Origin: Hexactinellida sp. DTS-2022
Taxonomy: Eukaryota > Porifera > Hexactinellida
Reading direction: 5' to 3'
NCBI GenBank assembly: GCA_028753945.1
Contig: JAPNXP010000001.1
Location: forward strand, 3,896,501-3,960,500
Length of the DNA stretch: 64,000 nt
Under the pieces are notes generated by a model that had not been told where the DNA came from, made no database searches, and saw only the letters and a program-made list of their open reading frames with translations. Position 1 is the first letter of the stretch, and each line of letters begins with the position of its first letter. A program made the translations under genes and the position numbers. This document shows, one piece after another, positions 11,221-22,652 of the stretch.

Positions 11221-11667
11221 TGTAAATAAAATAGAACTAAAGAATAATATGCTCAAAAATAGGAATTAAGGCTTAAAAGATAATAACTAAGTCAAAGTAA
11301 ATGAAAGGAGGGCAGGGGCCAATGCGCCGCCGATGTGAATAAAAATTACATGTATGTCAAAATAACAAGTGTGCCAATGCATACCACTAAGGGGTGAGTA
11401 CACCCTCTCGTTGTTTAATAAGGAACACCTTTATAAGGGAATCCAGCCGGAAATTGACAAAAAATTAAGGAACTCTATCATTTAAATTTATTAAGATCAA
11501 TTTTATAATAAAATTAAAATTCAATATTGTCAAATTCTTCCTTCGATATGTAGCCAATAATATCATCTATATCCTTAGATGTTTTAATAATATTTTGATT
11601 TGTTAAAGATTTAAAAAGTTTCCTGATAAATCATAAAATACTTATTATCCTATCCTTATAATGATAT
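11221..11667. other. 5' region of the PKC gene, no other gene seen
   Basis: Probable 5' UTR and upstream region of the minus-strand PKC gene. No TATA-like element or CpG-rich promoter can be assigned with confidence. Confidence 0.4.
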
Positions 11668-11669
11668 TA

Positions 11670-11842
11670 CAGTGAACTCCCGTTATAACGAAGTCGGATA
11701 TAACGAAATACCTACTTATAACGAAATGGAAATTTTCCGCCAGAGCACTAAATGCATTAATTATTATCGCTTATAACAAATATCCGGATATAACGAAGGA
11801 ATTTATAGGTCCCAAGCACTTCGTTATATCGGGAATTGACTG
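11670..11842. mobile_element. Tc1/mariner-type MITE (ACTCCCGTTATAACG family)
   Basis: Begins CAGTGAACTCCCGTTATAAC and ends in the complementary GTTATATCGGGAATTGACTG, with TA on both sides. Relatives at 22653-22810 and 44879-45032. Confidence 0.85.
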
Positions 11843-12125
11843 TACTATGAAGGAAACAACTATTTAAGTCAATTGCAGCTAGGACTGTAGCCAGAAAATT
11901 ATAGTGGGTGGGCAACAGCGGATTCCTGGAGAGACATGGGAGGGGGCAATTGCTCACCCCCCAAGTTTTTCAACATTAGAATAACTGAAATTAATTAATT
12001 AGTAAACAAGAAAGATAATATAAATTATTGGAAATTCTAATAGATGATCGCGTATTAGTTAGCATGGAATTACGTGCTTCGTCTGCATCATCCACCTTTC
12101 CAACACATTACCATAAAGAGAATGC
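11843..12125. other. Unassigned stretch
   Basis: Contains a GGTGGGCAACAGCGG / GGGGGCAATTGCTCACC pair that looks like a decayed MITE but has no target duplication. No gene. Confidence 0.4.
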
Positions 12126-12282
12126 TTATATAGAGCTGAGCTCTAGTAGAGTTCAGATTTTTCCCATACTAAAAGCCCAGGCTTACTTTCTAAAGGTCAA
12201 TTTCAAAGCTTGGGAAAAACTGACCTTTCTCAGTGCCTTAATACTGAAAAACTGAACTCTACTAGAGCTGAGCTCTATATAA
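12126..12282. mobile_element. 157-bp MITE with about 30-bp perfect terminal inverted repeats
   Basis: Begins TTATATAGAGCTGAGCTCTA and ends with its exact complement. The flanks could be a TA duplication. The interior is unique. Confidence 0.8.
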
Positions 12283-12309
12283 GTAATTTCTTATCTAAAT
12301 TGATTGCTT

Positions 12310-12540
12310 TCACAATATCTCTCTATTCAAAGAAAGTATCATCAAATCACTAGATCTATATCTAGTGCCATCAAGACTAGATCTAGCCCAACTTAATATT
12401 ATATTCATAGTACTAAAGCTTCTCCCGACTGTTGCAGTGATGACAGAGATGTTTTGGAAATCACAATTAACTTCTTTAACTGATGGTACAAATCTGAGTC
12501 TAATGGATAGCCATCTTTAGCCACAATTTTGGCTCTTTCG
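12310..12540 (-). pseudogene. hAT transposase C-terminus (dimerisation block), decayed
   Basis: The minus strand reads SVITATVGRSFSTMNIILSW followed by ARSSLDGTRYRSSDLMIL, matching the C-terminal TVGRSFSTLKRIKTWLRS-type block of DUF4371/ZMYM-like hAT transposases. Strand and order fit the fragments at 15960-16362 and 18607-19026, so these are probably three pieces of one transposase separated by later insertions. Confidence 0.65.
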
Positions 12541-13348
12541 CTCTCATTTTTGAGGAGCATAAAATCAAAAGCGATACAATTCTTGAAATGTTCGGTGATA
12601 AATTATTGTATCGAAATCTAAATAGGTTTGCTTGGATGCATCTAAGGAATCTAATGAAGAAAATAGTTGTATGTTATTTTTAGAAAAATGGCGATCAAAT
12701 TATTAATAATATTGTTGATTGATTTTTCTATTAGATCTGACAAAATAACTTAGGATCAGAAATATTATTACTTCTTATTATCGGTATCCGGATAGATAAG
12801 TACACAAATTATAATGGTAAATTATTATTGCTTCATCATAACTACTTGTGATTTATAACAAGTATCTAGGAAGGCATTTCTAAGAATAACTGCACTTTTA
12901 AAAATTCAAATTACAAAATGTAAGGAAATATATTTAGAATTTCTAAAAATGGCTTCTAATTGACCGTAACATTGTCTAATATACTATAATCTTTTGTAGA
13001 AGCACTTCCCAACTTCTAACTAGTTGTTGTATAAGAAATTGAGTTACTTAGAAACCTATCCAACTTGCGATAACAATGAATTTACTTTTTTCTCCTCGAT
13101 TTTTTTACAGTTTTCGATTCAAAGTCCACATTTCTTCAATTTATTGGGAAATTTCACACAATATGTTCCTATATTCAATCCCAAATAATAAATTACTCAT
13201 TCTACTCCTATTTTTTTAAGATATACTTGTGTTATTGACAATGCAGTTGAGTTTGTCACGATAACTCAATACATTTCATCAAAACTAAGCTTCTAAATCA
13301 ATTTTTATTATTCTTTGAACGAAGCTTTTGAAAATTACGTGTTTTTTA
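12541..13348. other. Decayed hAT remnant or unassigned AT-rich sequence
   Basis: Upstream, in minus sense, of the hAT C-terminal block. Short coding-like stretches with many stops, nothing individually recognisable. Confidence 0.4.
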
Positions 13349-13958
13349 GTTCTGTTGTATGAGATTCTTACTACCATGAGATTCTTACTACTTTGTATAC
13401 AAGGACCATGGATGTTACATTGCTATGAGATTCTTACTACCATGAGATTTCTACTACCACTGTTATTCTTTCTCACCTGTTTTCTCAATATCTATTCTCA
13501 ATATAATTAAGTGTTAACCACATGAAAACCAATTTATAATGGAATAACAAGAGTTTGATTGATTTATAGGTGGAATAAATTCCATTTGCTAATACAATTA
13601 GTATTATTTAGTTACGTACTAACTAAATTCTAAATTGAAAATACATACATTGCTAAAACTGTAATTCATAAAATATGAAGGCTAACGACCTTTATGAGTT
13701 CAGCAACAGGCTGAAAATGGTGATCAAAATTTGCTAACTATATTGCTTGGCTGGTGTTTTCTCCATGTGTTCATTATATTTAAATGATAATTAGTACGAA
13801 TCATCCACTAATTGTACATCGGTTGACAAAATCTGACCAGAATTAATTTAAGAATTCTGAAGATATTCTGTTGGTGACTGGTGAGTGTCCACTAACTTGA
13901 CTTCCAGGCAAATAAATCCAACTCCTTGTATTCCAATGAATCTGTATTTCTTTATATA

Positions 13959-14425
13959 TAGTAGATGCTGGATATAAAAACGCCGGTTATAAAAACATTA
14001 ACCGTTCTTAGGCTGCGGTTGCGATTCGATTTATCGACATGGTTAACCGGTTAACCGCCCATGCTACTCAATACAACTAATCCTTTAGAAAATCCAGATT
14101 ATACAACTGAATAAGACTCAGCTTTAAAAAGTATTACCCAAAATTACTACATTAATTGATATATTTAAAATAAAATAAACAAATTAAAATATATTATGCG
14201 GTGATTGATGCCGGGATGGGAAATGGATTTATGATATCATTTTCTAACACAATTCAGATAATTTTAATTATTTATTCAATAATTTCCAACTAATACTGCT
14301 GATTTTCAACAGACCGGAAACCTCACTAACGAGATCTGTAACCGCTAACCGATATTAGCAACGGTTTACCGAATCCAGCCTTGATATGCAGTTCCCGACG
14401 ATGTTCTTATAACCGGCATCTACTG
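13959..14425. mobile_element. Mariner-type MITE with a second MITE nested inside
   Basis: Outer ends TAGTAGATGCTGG.. and ..AACCGGCATCTACTG with TA on both sides. A related end fragment is at 50699-50760. An inner block of about 14005-14385 ends in CGAATCCAGCCTT and matches the insert at 34234-34399 (GGCTGAATTCGGTAACCG, GCCGGTCTGTTGAA). Confidence 0.7.
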
Positions 14426-15355
14426 TAGTGTATTTTTCCGAATACAGCAGATATTGCTAGAAAAAACAGTTCTCTGGGCGAGTGGAATAAACATTGCCAA
14501 TAATTGCTGGAATTAATAATCAAGTAGGTTGCATTTTGATATTTGTAACTAATGACTCACTATAGTTACTGGAAAGTTGGAATGGAAGTTAGAGAAAGTA
14601 GTATACAGCAAGTATTTTCTTCATTTGCTACAGTGTTTTATTCCTATTTCGAATATAAATATCGAAGGGGCAAGAGAAAATAGAATTCACTTCCAATATC
14701 AGGTAGAACGAACTATAACCAGTGCCACGTTTTTATTTACTGTTTACTGATAATACTGGAGGTTGTAACATTTTATGTAACTCTATACCAGCCTCCGCTA
14801 TAATCTTTTTTCCTAGTACGTAGATAGATAGCGATATTAATTGTGTAAATTTCTAATTCTCGGAGAAATTGGACAATAATCAATTCTCAATTAATTAATA
14901 ATTTTGTTGTGGTCATTCCCTTGAGGTCCATAAGCGGTAGTTGCACGATTGTCAACTTGAAGATCTTATGATAATCTTTTAATTCCGATAAAGTGAGTAT
15001 ATATGATTGCATAATGTCAAAGTATTGTGTCCTAGGCCATGTATAATTGGTAAATTCATGTATATCTATTGAAAACAACTTTATACAAACATTTTTAACA
15101 TTTTGACAATAGATAAACATTTTTAAAAAAATTTGGGAAAAATTTCCTAAAATATTTTGGTTTTTGGATATAAAATATTATTCTATTTAAAATTTTTAAA
15201 GTGTTCTCATTTCTTAGCCGATCTATGTACATAGTTGAAAATAAACAAACAGATACAAATGGACATAACGAACGATTTTAAAATATAAATTGATACTGTC
15301 AACAAGAACAAATATTGTAGTAATAATTATACGTATATTAGCAAATTGAGATATT
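14426..15355. other. Foldback spacer, no gene seen
   Basis: AT-rich. An open frame at 14887-15120 (minus) has no recognisable motif and coding is not supported. Confidence 0.4.
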
Positions 15356-15959
15356 GAAATGGAATATATTCCACCTCAATATCACAATCAAACTCTTGTT
15401 ATTCCATTATAAATTGGTTTTCATGTGGTTAACACTTAATTATATTGAGAATAGATATTGAGAAAACAGGTGAGAAAGAATAACAGTGGTAGTAGAAATC
15501 TCATGGTAGTAAGAATCTCATAGCAATGTAACATCCATGGTCCTTGTATACAAAGTAGTAATAATCTCATGTTAGTAAGAATCTCATACAACAGTTCTAA
15601 TGTCTCAATATAGTCAGTTACTAACATTCCATTTCGATTCCAAAGTGTCTTAGTATTTCCCCGCAATATATTACTTCTAGAAAAAACTAGATAATCTCTA
15701 CTCTTACTCTTACTCTACTCTTAAAATTTCAAGGATATCGGCGAAATTTGTAATTTTTACCATATATGGAGGTGTTGCAACGTCATATTGTGACACTTAT
15801 GCATGAGAAAATCAAAATTAAGATTTGAGGACAAATATTTATCGCATTGAGTGTATGTTTAGAAAAAAAAAATATTCCGGTGGAATAAAAAGATATCGGT
15901 AATTTGACCTGTCCGGACACCGTTATGATGGTGAAGGAACTTCATAATTTATAGTAATC

Positions 15960-16362
15960 CCAACCTCTGAGCATTTGATGCTTGCTTTTCCAATGATTTC
16001 TGTAATATTTATCATTTGTAATTGTTATTTTATTGCATGTAGTATCTCGGAAACAATAGCAATCCATTTTGTTCTTTTCCTGTATGCATAAATTGAGACT
16101 TTGAATTTTTCCACTACGAATGTAACCATACTAACCATCTTGGTTCACGTAGCGAAAGCACAAGGCTAGTTCTTCATGACTGGCATTATCTTTACATTCA
16201 TCGATTAATATAGAATAAGTACCAGCTACCTCCAAATTCACTTTCACTATCCACTTTGTCTCATCAGCAAGGGATGTATAAACTCAGTACACAATGTTTT
16301 GAAATTGGAAGTATAATCATAAGACGAATATTGTCTTTTACTTTTTCGAATAAATGTGTAAA
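15960..16362 (-). pseudogene. hAT (DUF4371-type) transposase, middle fragment
   Basis: The minus strand reads SLADETKWIVKVNLEVAGTY then SILIDECKDNASHEELALCF. This is the DUF4371/ZMYM-like hAT signature YSIIIDETKD..KEQLS with the first catalytic Asp. Stops and frame shifts surround it. It abuts the 16363-18598 element, and its upstream part resumes at 18607. Confidence 0.75.
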
Positions 16363-16420
16363 CAGTGGCGGCGCTACCGTACTGTAACGAATGCACAGTG
16401 GTTCAAATGGTCAATTCAGG

Positions 16421-16790
16421 GGAAGTAGGCATTTCCTTTCGAGTTAGACCTACTAAATATATTATCGGTATATAGTATATGGCCCATCATAAATCGATTG
16501 GGCAAGTCAGAAAATTTGTATGGCTTCAGGTTTATTGGTTATGACGTCATCATACAATTGTATAAATGTTATTATCATGGGAAGTAGGCATTTCCTTTCG
16601 AGATAGACCCACTAAATGTATTATCGGTGTATAGTATATGACCCCTAATACACCGATTGGTCAAGTCTGATCATTTGTATGGCTTCAGGTTTATTGGTTA
16701 TGACGTCATCATAAAATTGTGCAAATCTTATTATCATGGGAAATAGTCATTTCCTTTCGAGAAAGATCCGTTAAATATAGTAAATAGTAT
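16421..16790. repeat. Direct repeats of about 159 bp (2.3 copies)
   Basis: Units start near 16421, 16579 and 16738. Each has AGTAGGCATTTCCTTTCGAG, ATTATCGGT and a GGTTATGACGTCATCATA stretch. The TGACGTCA word inside each unit is a CRE-like palindrome. Confidence 0.8.
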
Positions 16791-16815
16791 GTGGAAACTA
16801 TAAATATTAAGTAAG

Positions 16816-17253
16816 TTAGAGTAGTGAGTCACTATCCAACAATAAGCTGTTAAAAATTATATCTTGTTCGGATTTCTGAGTGCTTTGAGGTTTGAGAGAC
16901 TTGCATTTGTTTTGAGTTTGTAGCCTATAGTGAAGTTTACCATAATCACTAAACTCTCCTAAACGAACAATAACGTCTCTGATGTTGTCTTGGTAAGATG
17001 TTTTCCTGGCAAGATTCTCTCTAAAGCGACGAATGTATTTGTTACTTGCTTTCAAAGCCTCCTCAGAGAAGTTCTTTAAGCCATACCCCTCGTTATGATC
17101 TCTAATTAACTCCACTAGATGTGCAAGTAACTTGTGTAAAGTTGGAGTTATGCTAACCCAAGGGAAACTAATAATTATGAATTCGTATGTATCTTTACAA
17201 AAGTCTTCGAGTTTGACTGTATCAATTTTCTCGCTAGAATTCATTATACTCAA
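16816..17253 (-). CDS. C-terminal part of a transposon-associated protein
   Basis: 145-codon frame with a conserved-looking run: FPWVSITPTLHKLLAHLVEL, then GYGLKNFSEEALKASNKYIR and ENLARKTSYQDNIRDVIVRL. I recognise this arrangement from uncharacterised proteins common in transposon-rich invertebrate genomes, but not its function. It has no recognisable N-terminal domain and lies inside the nested hAT-like element, so it is probably cargo or the 3' exon of the element's own gene, and a fragment. Confidence 0.55.
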   Translation of the reverse strand: MSIMNSSEKIDTVKLEDFCKDTYEFIIISFPWVSITPTLHKLLAHLVELIRDHNEGYGLKNFSEEALKASNKYIRRFRENLARKTSYQDNIRDVIVRLGEFSDYGKLHYRLQTQNKCKSLKPQSTQKSEQDIIFNSLLLDSDSLL

Positions 17254-18362
17254 AATGATAGCTAAATTGCGGTGGATTATTTCAACTTTATATTTGTAGT
17301 TTTGATCAATGAGAGTAAGTACCCAATAAATAAATAAATTGATTTTATTTTTTGGGACAGGGAGATATTATTTCTCTCCACATCTGGTTGAATTTAGAAC
17401 TAATTATCAAAAATATTGTGTGAGTTGTGCAAAATTAGTCGATTTCCGGATTTATAAAGGTGAAATTGCCTCATAGCCCCATAAATGGTGTGAATCCTTT
17501 CCAAAAACTAGAATTTTTTCCCGAGGCACGTAAAATGACCCTATATACAATAAATATGCTTAGGGAGTGTTATAGGCTATTGAATAAATCCTGGACATGG
17601 AAACATAAATTTACGTTGATATTTGTGGAAATTCATTATCGAAACCGGCGGGATAAAAGAGTCAAAATTTACACTTGGGTCAACCTGTGGCAATCTGGAA
17701 TTAAGACCATTCGATTCTACATTGAATAAGCTTCCAAATGTAATCGGTGGTATTACACGCAACCTAACGCATCGAAATTGCGGTAATAGAGAATACGAGA
17801 TCGGACATGGAGAACAATTGAAAGAGGACAGGGCGAGAAAATACGTTTAACATAAAAACGACTACAATTATCAACTTATGGTTTCTTCCATTAAATAGCT
17901 GAGAAAAAATTGGTCTAAGTGAAATATCAAATAAAGTACATTGTATTCCCTGGGGAAAGTTAATGACAACAAACAGGACTATACTCTGATACCATTTTGT
18001 AGGCTGATGGAAAAACATTATTATGCTAAAATTCAAAGTCTCATAATTCAATCAAAAAGAAATGTCAGGATATTAGTTAATTAGAACAATCTTATTAGGA
18101 TCTCTACATTATATTGCACCCCAATTGAGGTCAAAATAAAACATGAAAAATTTTCCTACTTCCATAGGTTGAACCACTGTGGAATGGGGCTAGCCAGGGC
18201 TGATTATTTTCTTAATGGGGCTAACTCAAACTTGCTATAGAAATTATGCAATTATATTAACTTGTTTCGCATTATTATTTACCCCGAATAAGCGCCCGCA
18301 TTGGCAGATAAAAATTACCCACCTAAGATTACCCCAAGTATTCTAACCTGTTCAAAGTTACC
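17254..18362. other. Interior of the hAT element, no gene recognised
   Basis: Open frames at 17460-17850 (plus) and 17577-18051 (minus) overlap one another and show no motif. Confidence 0.4.
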
Positions 18363-18606
18363 CTCCTCAGATAAGACTATAGTATCACAAGCTTTTTAGT
18401 CAGATTAGTTTGGCAGATCTTTAAAATTTTAATTATTCTTTACTTTAATTATTTTTAGATTACTCTTTAGCCTTCACTATTTTTATAATGAAAATTATAC
18501 ATATTTAGTATAATCTCGGCCCCCATCAACTGATGGGGCTAACAAAATAATGTAATGGGGCTAGCGCCCCATCTAGCCCCATGCTAGCGCCGCCACTGTG
18601 TGTAAA

Positions 18607-19026
18607 AGTGGAGTTCGTAGATAGCTGCATTTTAATAAACTCTTTCCAGTTTCCAGTATTAATTGAATCATCTGTTTAATCATTACCTCGATATGGTAAC
18701 TCCTGGAGACAAAAGAACCGATTAAACTAAATCAGCATTTTTAGATACTCTATAATCTCCTTTAGACAGAACTTCTCTCAGGGTCTAGAATATTCTCGAC
18801 TGACCTTGATTTGTTTGACTTTAAGCTGTTATTCATTCCATCTAGCCATGGCAATCTTATGGCCCGCAGAACTGTCGTGTTTTGTTAGTCCCTTTTCTGT
18901 TTCAAATGCATGCTTCCAGTGAGAAATTCCTGTGTTTGAAAACGTCCCTTGCATATGTTCTCCCAGAATTGAAATTTTTACAAGCAAAACAAAAAGCTCT
19001 GTAAACATAATACTATATTCTAGCAA
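18607..19026 (-). pseudogene. hAT (DUF4371-type) transposase, TTF-finger fragment
   Basis: Minus-strand frame with TGISHWKHAFETEKGLTKHD and SSAGHKIAMARWNE, the W..A...EKGL.KH..S..H pattern of TTF-type zinc fingers in this transposase class. Further down the strand ELPYRGND and TDDSINTGNWKEFIKMQLST (with a stop) precede the TGTGTAAA insertion site. It continues at 15960-16362 across the insertion. Confidence 0.75.
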
Positions 19027-19268
19027 GCTGAAGCCTGAATACCATTTAGAAACAAACTTCGGTTCATTTGTAATTGGGAAATTATTGGAAAATTAGTTTA
19101 CTTGGGAAAGTAACAATACTTTCTAGATCAGGGTTCCGAAAACTAGGTTTTTCAGGCCGCATGCGGCCTGAAACAACCTTATGTATGGCCTAATAGCTCA
19201 ATGGAAATTGGAAATTAGTATTATGTGTGGCCTGAGAGACATTTCTAATTTTCATCTGGCCTATACAC

Positions 19269-19567
19269 CAGTGCTCGTCAAATTTGGTGGTTTGGTGGCG
19301 CTAGCCACCAAAAATCTTATTTAAGCCACCAAATTTTGCCTTTGGTGGCTTAACTAATCTACCATATATTGTGGATTATTTGACTTTATGTAGATTATAT
19401 GTTTCGTTGCATCATTTGTGATTAACATTAGTGTTGGTTTACGGCATCATAACTTTGTTAAGTCATCAGTGGTTTGTTAAACAGGCCGTTGTTTATTCTT
19501 TAGCAACCAGAAAAGTGAGGTGGTGGCTTAATTAGCCACCATCAAAATTTCATTTTGTCGAGCACTG
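19269..19567 (+). mobile_element. Complete hAT MITE (CAGTGCTCGTCAAA family)
   Basis: Ends CAGTGCTCGTCAAA / TTTTGTCGAGCACTG, flanked by CTATACAC and CTGTACAC (7/8). Same family as 4303-4600 and 5264-5494. Confidence 0.88.
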
Positions 19568-19699
19568 CTGTACACATATACACACTGATTATTACATTTT
19601 GACTAAGAGTGCTTTATGCACTTTTTGCTTAGAATTAGTATAGTTCTAGTATTACAACAACATAATAGTTTTTGTTATAATTAACAAAAAAATTCTCGA

Positions 19700-19989
19700 T
19701 ATTGTTTGCGGCCTGTTTCGTAAAAAAATGTCCGGCTGTAAAAATATGTCCAGCTATAATGAGCTATTTATATCAGGGGCGTATACTCGGGATGGGGATT
19801 GCCCGGATTGGTAGGGCCATTTATGCTAACTTGCATCATACTTAATAGAAGATGATGGCTCTTGACAAATTATTGGTAGGGCCATGGCCTCACCAACCCT
19901 ACCGGAGCCTACGCTATATGTATATGGACACTTATTTACAAAACCATGGATACTTGTAAAAATATGTCCGGCTGTAAAAATATGTCCAC
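19700..19989. repeat. Dispersed AAAATATGTCCGGCTG repeat, occupied copy
   Basis: Repeat of AAAATATGTCC(G/A)GCTGT words, also present in reverse at 26738-26852. This copy is interrupted by a 144-bp MITE and the other is the empty site. Confidence 0.75.
19774..19917. mobile_element. 144-bp hAT-like MITE with 7/8 target duplication
   Basis: Begins CAGGGGCGTATACTCGGG and ends with a decayed complement. Flanks ATTTATAT (19766-19773) and ATGTATAT (19918-19925). The insertion is confirmed by the uninterrupted repeat at 26738-26852. Confidence 0.75.
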
Positions 19990-20336
19990 TTACGATTAGA
20001 GTAAGAATTTGCGAATTTTAGTCTATTTTCTAGAGATATCACGTCCTTTCTGGGTTTTGTAACAGCACAGATGGTGTGTTTATTTACGGTCACTCATTTA
20101 TTCAATTCCCGAATACAAGAATCAATGCTGTTTTGATTATCCGTGAATATATCTATTGGATTGTATATGGGGTAATCAACCATTGCGAGTCCAATGGAAC
20201 CACTTTTGAGAATCTCAGATTTGTGGTTAAGCTATTTAGGCACCATTTAATGATGACACCACAAATATACAAAAATATACAATTCGAGTCTAAAGAACTA
20301 CGAGAAATGAAAATAATTTTCTAATATACCGTATTT
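19990..20336. other. Unassigned sequence with an inverted partner at 24231-24345
   Basis: 20154-20270 is closely matched in reverse at 24231-24345 (shared GGGGTAATCAACCATTG and AATGATGAC), just outside the long-TIR element. No coding support. Confidence 0.5.
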
Positions 20337-20338
20337 CC

Positions 20339-20536
20339 TTGAATAGTAGCCCCCCCTCGAATAATCGCCCCCCCCCAAATTGGCAAATAACATTTTACTA
20401 CCGCTGCCCGGAGTAAATATATTGATTGAATTTTAATGGCCACATATGTGATATTCTCGAAAAGTCACAAAAATTATTGGTCAGAAAATAGCCTAAAAAA
20501 CAATAATCGCCCCGGCTACTATTCAAGGCAATACGG
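20339..20536. mobile_element. Mariner-type MITE (CCGTATTTCCTTGAATAG)
   Basis: Terminal repeats CCGTATTTCCTTGAATAGTA / TACTATTCAAGGCAATACGG, with TA on both sides (20337-20338, 20537-20538). C-rich internal tracts. Confidence 0.85.
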
Positions 20537-21708
20537 TACTTAGAATACATTTTCCGAATATATAATGAGAATGAATATATATAAACCAGCAATTATATAC
20601 GTTTTATGTACGAAAATACTACTAATAGTCCAGCCGCTTACAACCAAAAAAAGGCTTAATCATGCATTTTTATATAGAATTTTCAGACTTTGTAGGTTTG
20701 TTCTTTCATGTAAATAGTGTATTTTTGGATATAGTGCCAACTCCAAATTCCAATGTGTCGGCCACAATTGACCACTTAAGGGACACATTTTGAAGGTATT
20801 AGAACTCATCTAACTTCCTCAAATCAAGTCCAATCCAATTTTTATGCCGATATTCGTAATCAACACTAAATTTGGCGTCATTTAAGTGGTCACCTGAGAC
20901 AATTTTTCCTTGACGACGCAGGAATGCTGTAGGAATTTAACAACATTCCATTCTCAAATTTTATTCTAACCCTATCGAGTGACCCCTTGTTCGACTCCAC
21001 CCCTCTCAAAAGTCATTTGGTGCAATTGTACTGTTCTGTCATATTTGTTCCGGCTGCAAAATGGTTCCGGCCCGTACCAATTTGTCATAAATTGTTCATT
21101 TAACAAATTAGTTCCGGGCTAAATTTAGAGTGTTAATCATTTCTATGGGTTCGTCTATTCCATAGCAAATTCGTTCCGGCTTAATTTATACCAGTAATCA
21201 CTTAGACGGGTTCCTAATCCAACACTTAAGTAACACTTCAATCCAAGTTTACAAAATAGAAGGCAAATACAAATATATTTTATGTAAATAGAGGTTAGAA
21301 TCCCGGGACCGGATATATTTCTGGGATTTGAATCCTGGGGATTCTTTCTAAATCCCAGGTTTCAATACATCATTTTGTTAATAGTTTTTCTGTTATATGG
21401 TATATACGTATCCCTTCGTTGCCCCAGTATGTGAATGTCAAACTGAAACTAAAATTCAATTTCAATTGAATTGAAATGGGATTTTTCTATTTATACCTTT
21501 TACCGCAGGCAATGAAGGGTTTAATTGACCTAACAACAGTTAGAATATTGAATAAGTATCCAAAATCTCAATTGTAAGAATACTCAACTTCTACGCGCTC
21601 TCGTTTATTCATTAAAATATGGCTCATTATTAGTTGTTTCAACTTAACAACAACAGTGGCGGCGCCAGGGGGGGCCATGGCCCCCCCCTAGAATAACAAT
21701 GTTGTACA

Positions 21709-22299
21709 CAGTGATGTACTCCGTTACAAAATCTTCCGTTACTCCGTTACCGTTACTTTATATCTCCCGTTACCCTTACTCCGTTACCGTTACTTTATTT
21801 ATTCCGTTACCTTTACTCCGTTACTTTTGTTAGGTTTACCCGTTTACCTATATTCAGTACAGTAACCTTAATGTAACGGTAACTGATTTAAAATAACGTC
21901 GTAATGGCAATGGAATAAGTTTGACGTAATAATGGTTTCTGTGTTACGGTAATGTAATGGTAAGAGTAACTGATTAAAGATAACGGTAACTAGTTAAAAG
22001 TAACGGATGTCCGTTACCGTTACTCGGCGACAGGGTTTCATCCAGGCGTATGCAACGCGCCTCTAGGCGCGTAATTTCAAAATAATACTTTGCTAGGCGC
22101 GCGAAAATCGAGAGATGCTCCCATAGACGTAATACAAATTGAGCATTTTAGGCGCGTGTGAGCGAGCTCAATCTTAATCTAGGCGCGCGGGAAATTTTGC
22201 CTGTATGAAAGCCTGCTCGGCGATGTCCGTTACCGTTACTTTTTCCGTTATCGTTACCGTTACTCCGTTACTTGTAACGGAGCAGGCAGCACATCACTG
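21709..22299. mobile_element. Middle hAT MITE of the nest (GTTAC-repeat family)
   Basis: Begins CAGTGATGTACTCCGTTAC and ends GCACATCACTG. Perfect 8-bp duplication GTTGTACA at 21701-21708 and 22300-22307. The interior is CCGTTACCGTTACT repeats. Confidence 0.92.
22031..22215. mobile_element. Innermost hAT MITE (CAGGGTTTCATCCAGG family)
   Basis: Ends CAGGGTTTCATCCAGGCG / GCCTGTATGAAAGCCTG. Perfect 8-bp duplication CTCGGCGA at 22023-22030 and 22216-22223. Relatives at 34791-34983 and 52572-52745. Confidence 0.92.
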
Positions 22300-22652
22300 G
22301 TTGTACAGTGTAGACTTCCCAGAAATCCCCTCCTGGCCCCCCAACCTGAAAATCCTGGCGCCGCCTCTGACAACAAACATTCTCTTTTTTGCCACAAAAC
22401 AAGTTCTATTCAGCAAATGTATTTACCAGTATATTTGTCGAAGGCTAGTCTTTAGGTGAAGTATAATACTTGATAACTTTTTCCTATTTGCCACAAAGTG
22501 TCAAAGACAACAATATATATCATTTTAGAAATATTCCGATTCTAAATTGGAAATCATCATCCTTGTTTACCTATTAAACCCGTTGGAAGCTGGCCTCTAT
22601 GTGCATTTCGAATTTATCAACTTTTGCTTATTTTGTACAGCAACAATAAATA

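Larger units (their letters stand above)
13349..15598. mobile_element. Foldback element with about 240-bp inverted repeats
   Basis: Left arm 13349-13590 and right arm 15356-15598 are close reverse complements. They share TCTGTTGTATGAGATTCTTA, the CATGGATGTTACATTGCTAT core and a TTTCTCACCTGTTTTCTC stretch. The spacer of about 1.77 kb contains a mariner-type MITE (13959-14425) and otherwise no gene. A single arm fragment recurs at about 53991-54054. The element lies between pieces of the minus-strand hAT transposase. Confidence 0.75.
16396..18179. mobile_element. Nested hAT-like element (CAGTGGTTCAA ends)
   Basis: Inverted ends CACAGTGGTTCAA / TTGAACCACTGTG. The target duplication is unclear (a shared GAATG only). 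Contains a direct-repeat array and a minus-strand coding remnant. Confidence 0.7.
16363..18598. mobile_element. 2.2-kb hAT element with perfect 8-bp duplication TGTGTAAA
   Basis: Terminal repeats CAGTGGCGGCGCTA / TAGCGCCGCCACTG, with TGTGTAAA at 16355-16362 and 18599-18606. It split the older minus-strand DUF4371-type transposase. A second pair of ends (CAGTGGTTCAA at 16396, TTGAACCACTG to 18179) lies inside, so this element itself contains a nested one. Confidence 0.92.
21654..22369. mobile_element. Outer hAT MITE of a triple nest
   Basis: Ends CAGTGGCGGCGCCAGG / CCTGGCGCCGCCTCTG. The end sequence is close to that of the 2.2-kb hAT element at 16363-18598. Flanks AACAACAA and ACAACAAA are compatible with a duplication offset by one base. 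Confidence 0.75.
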
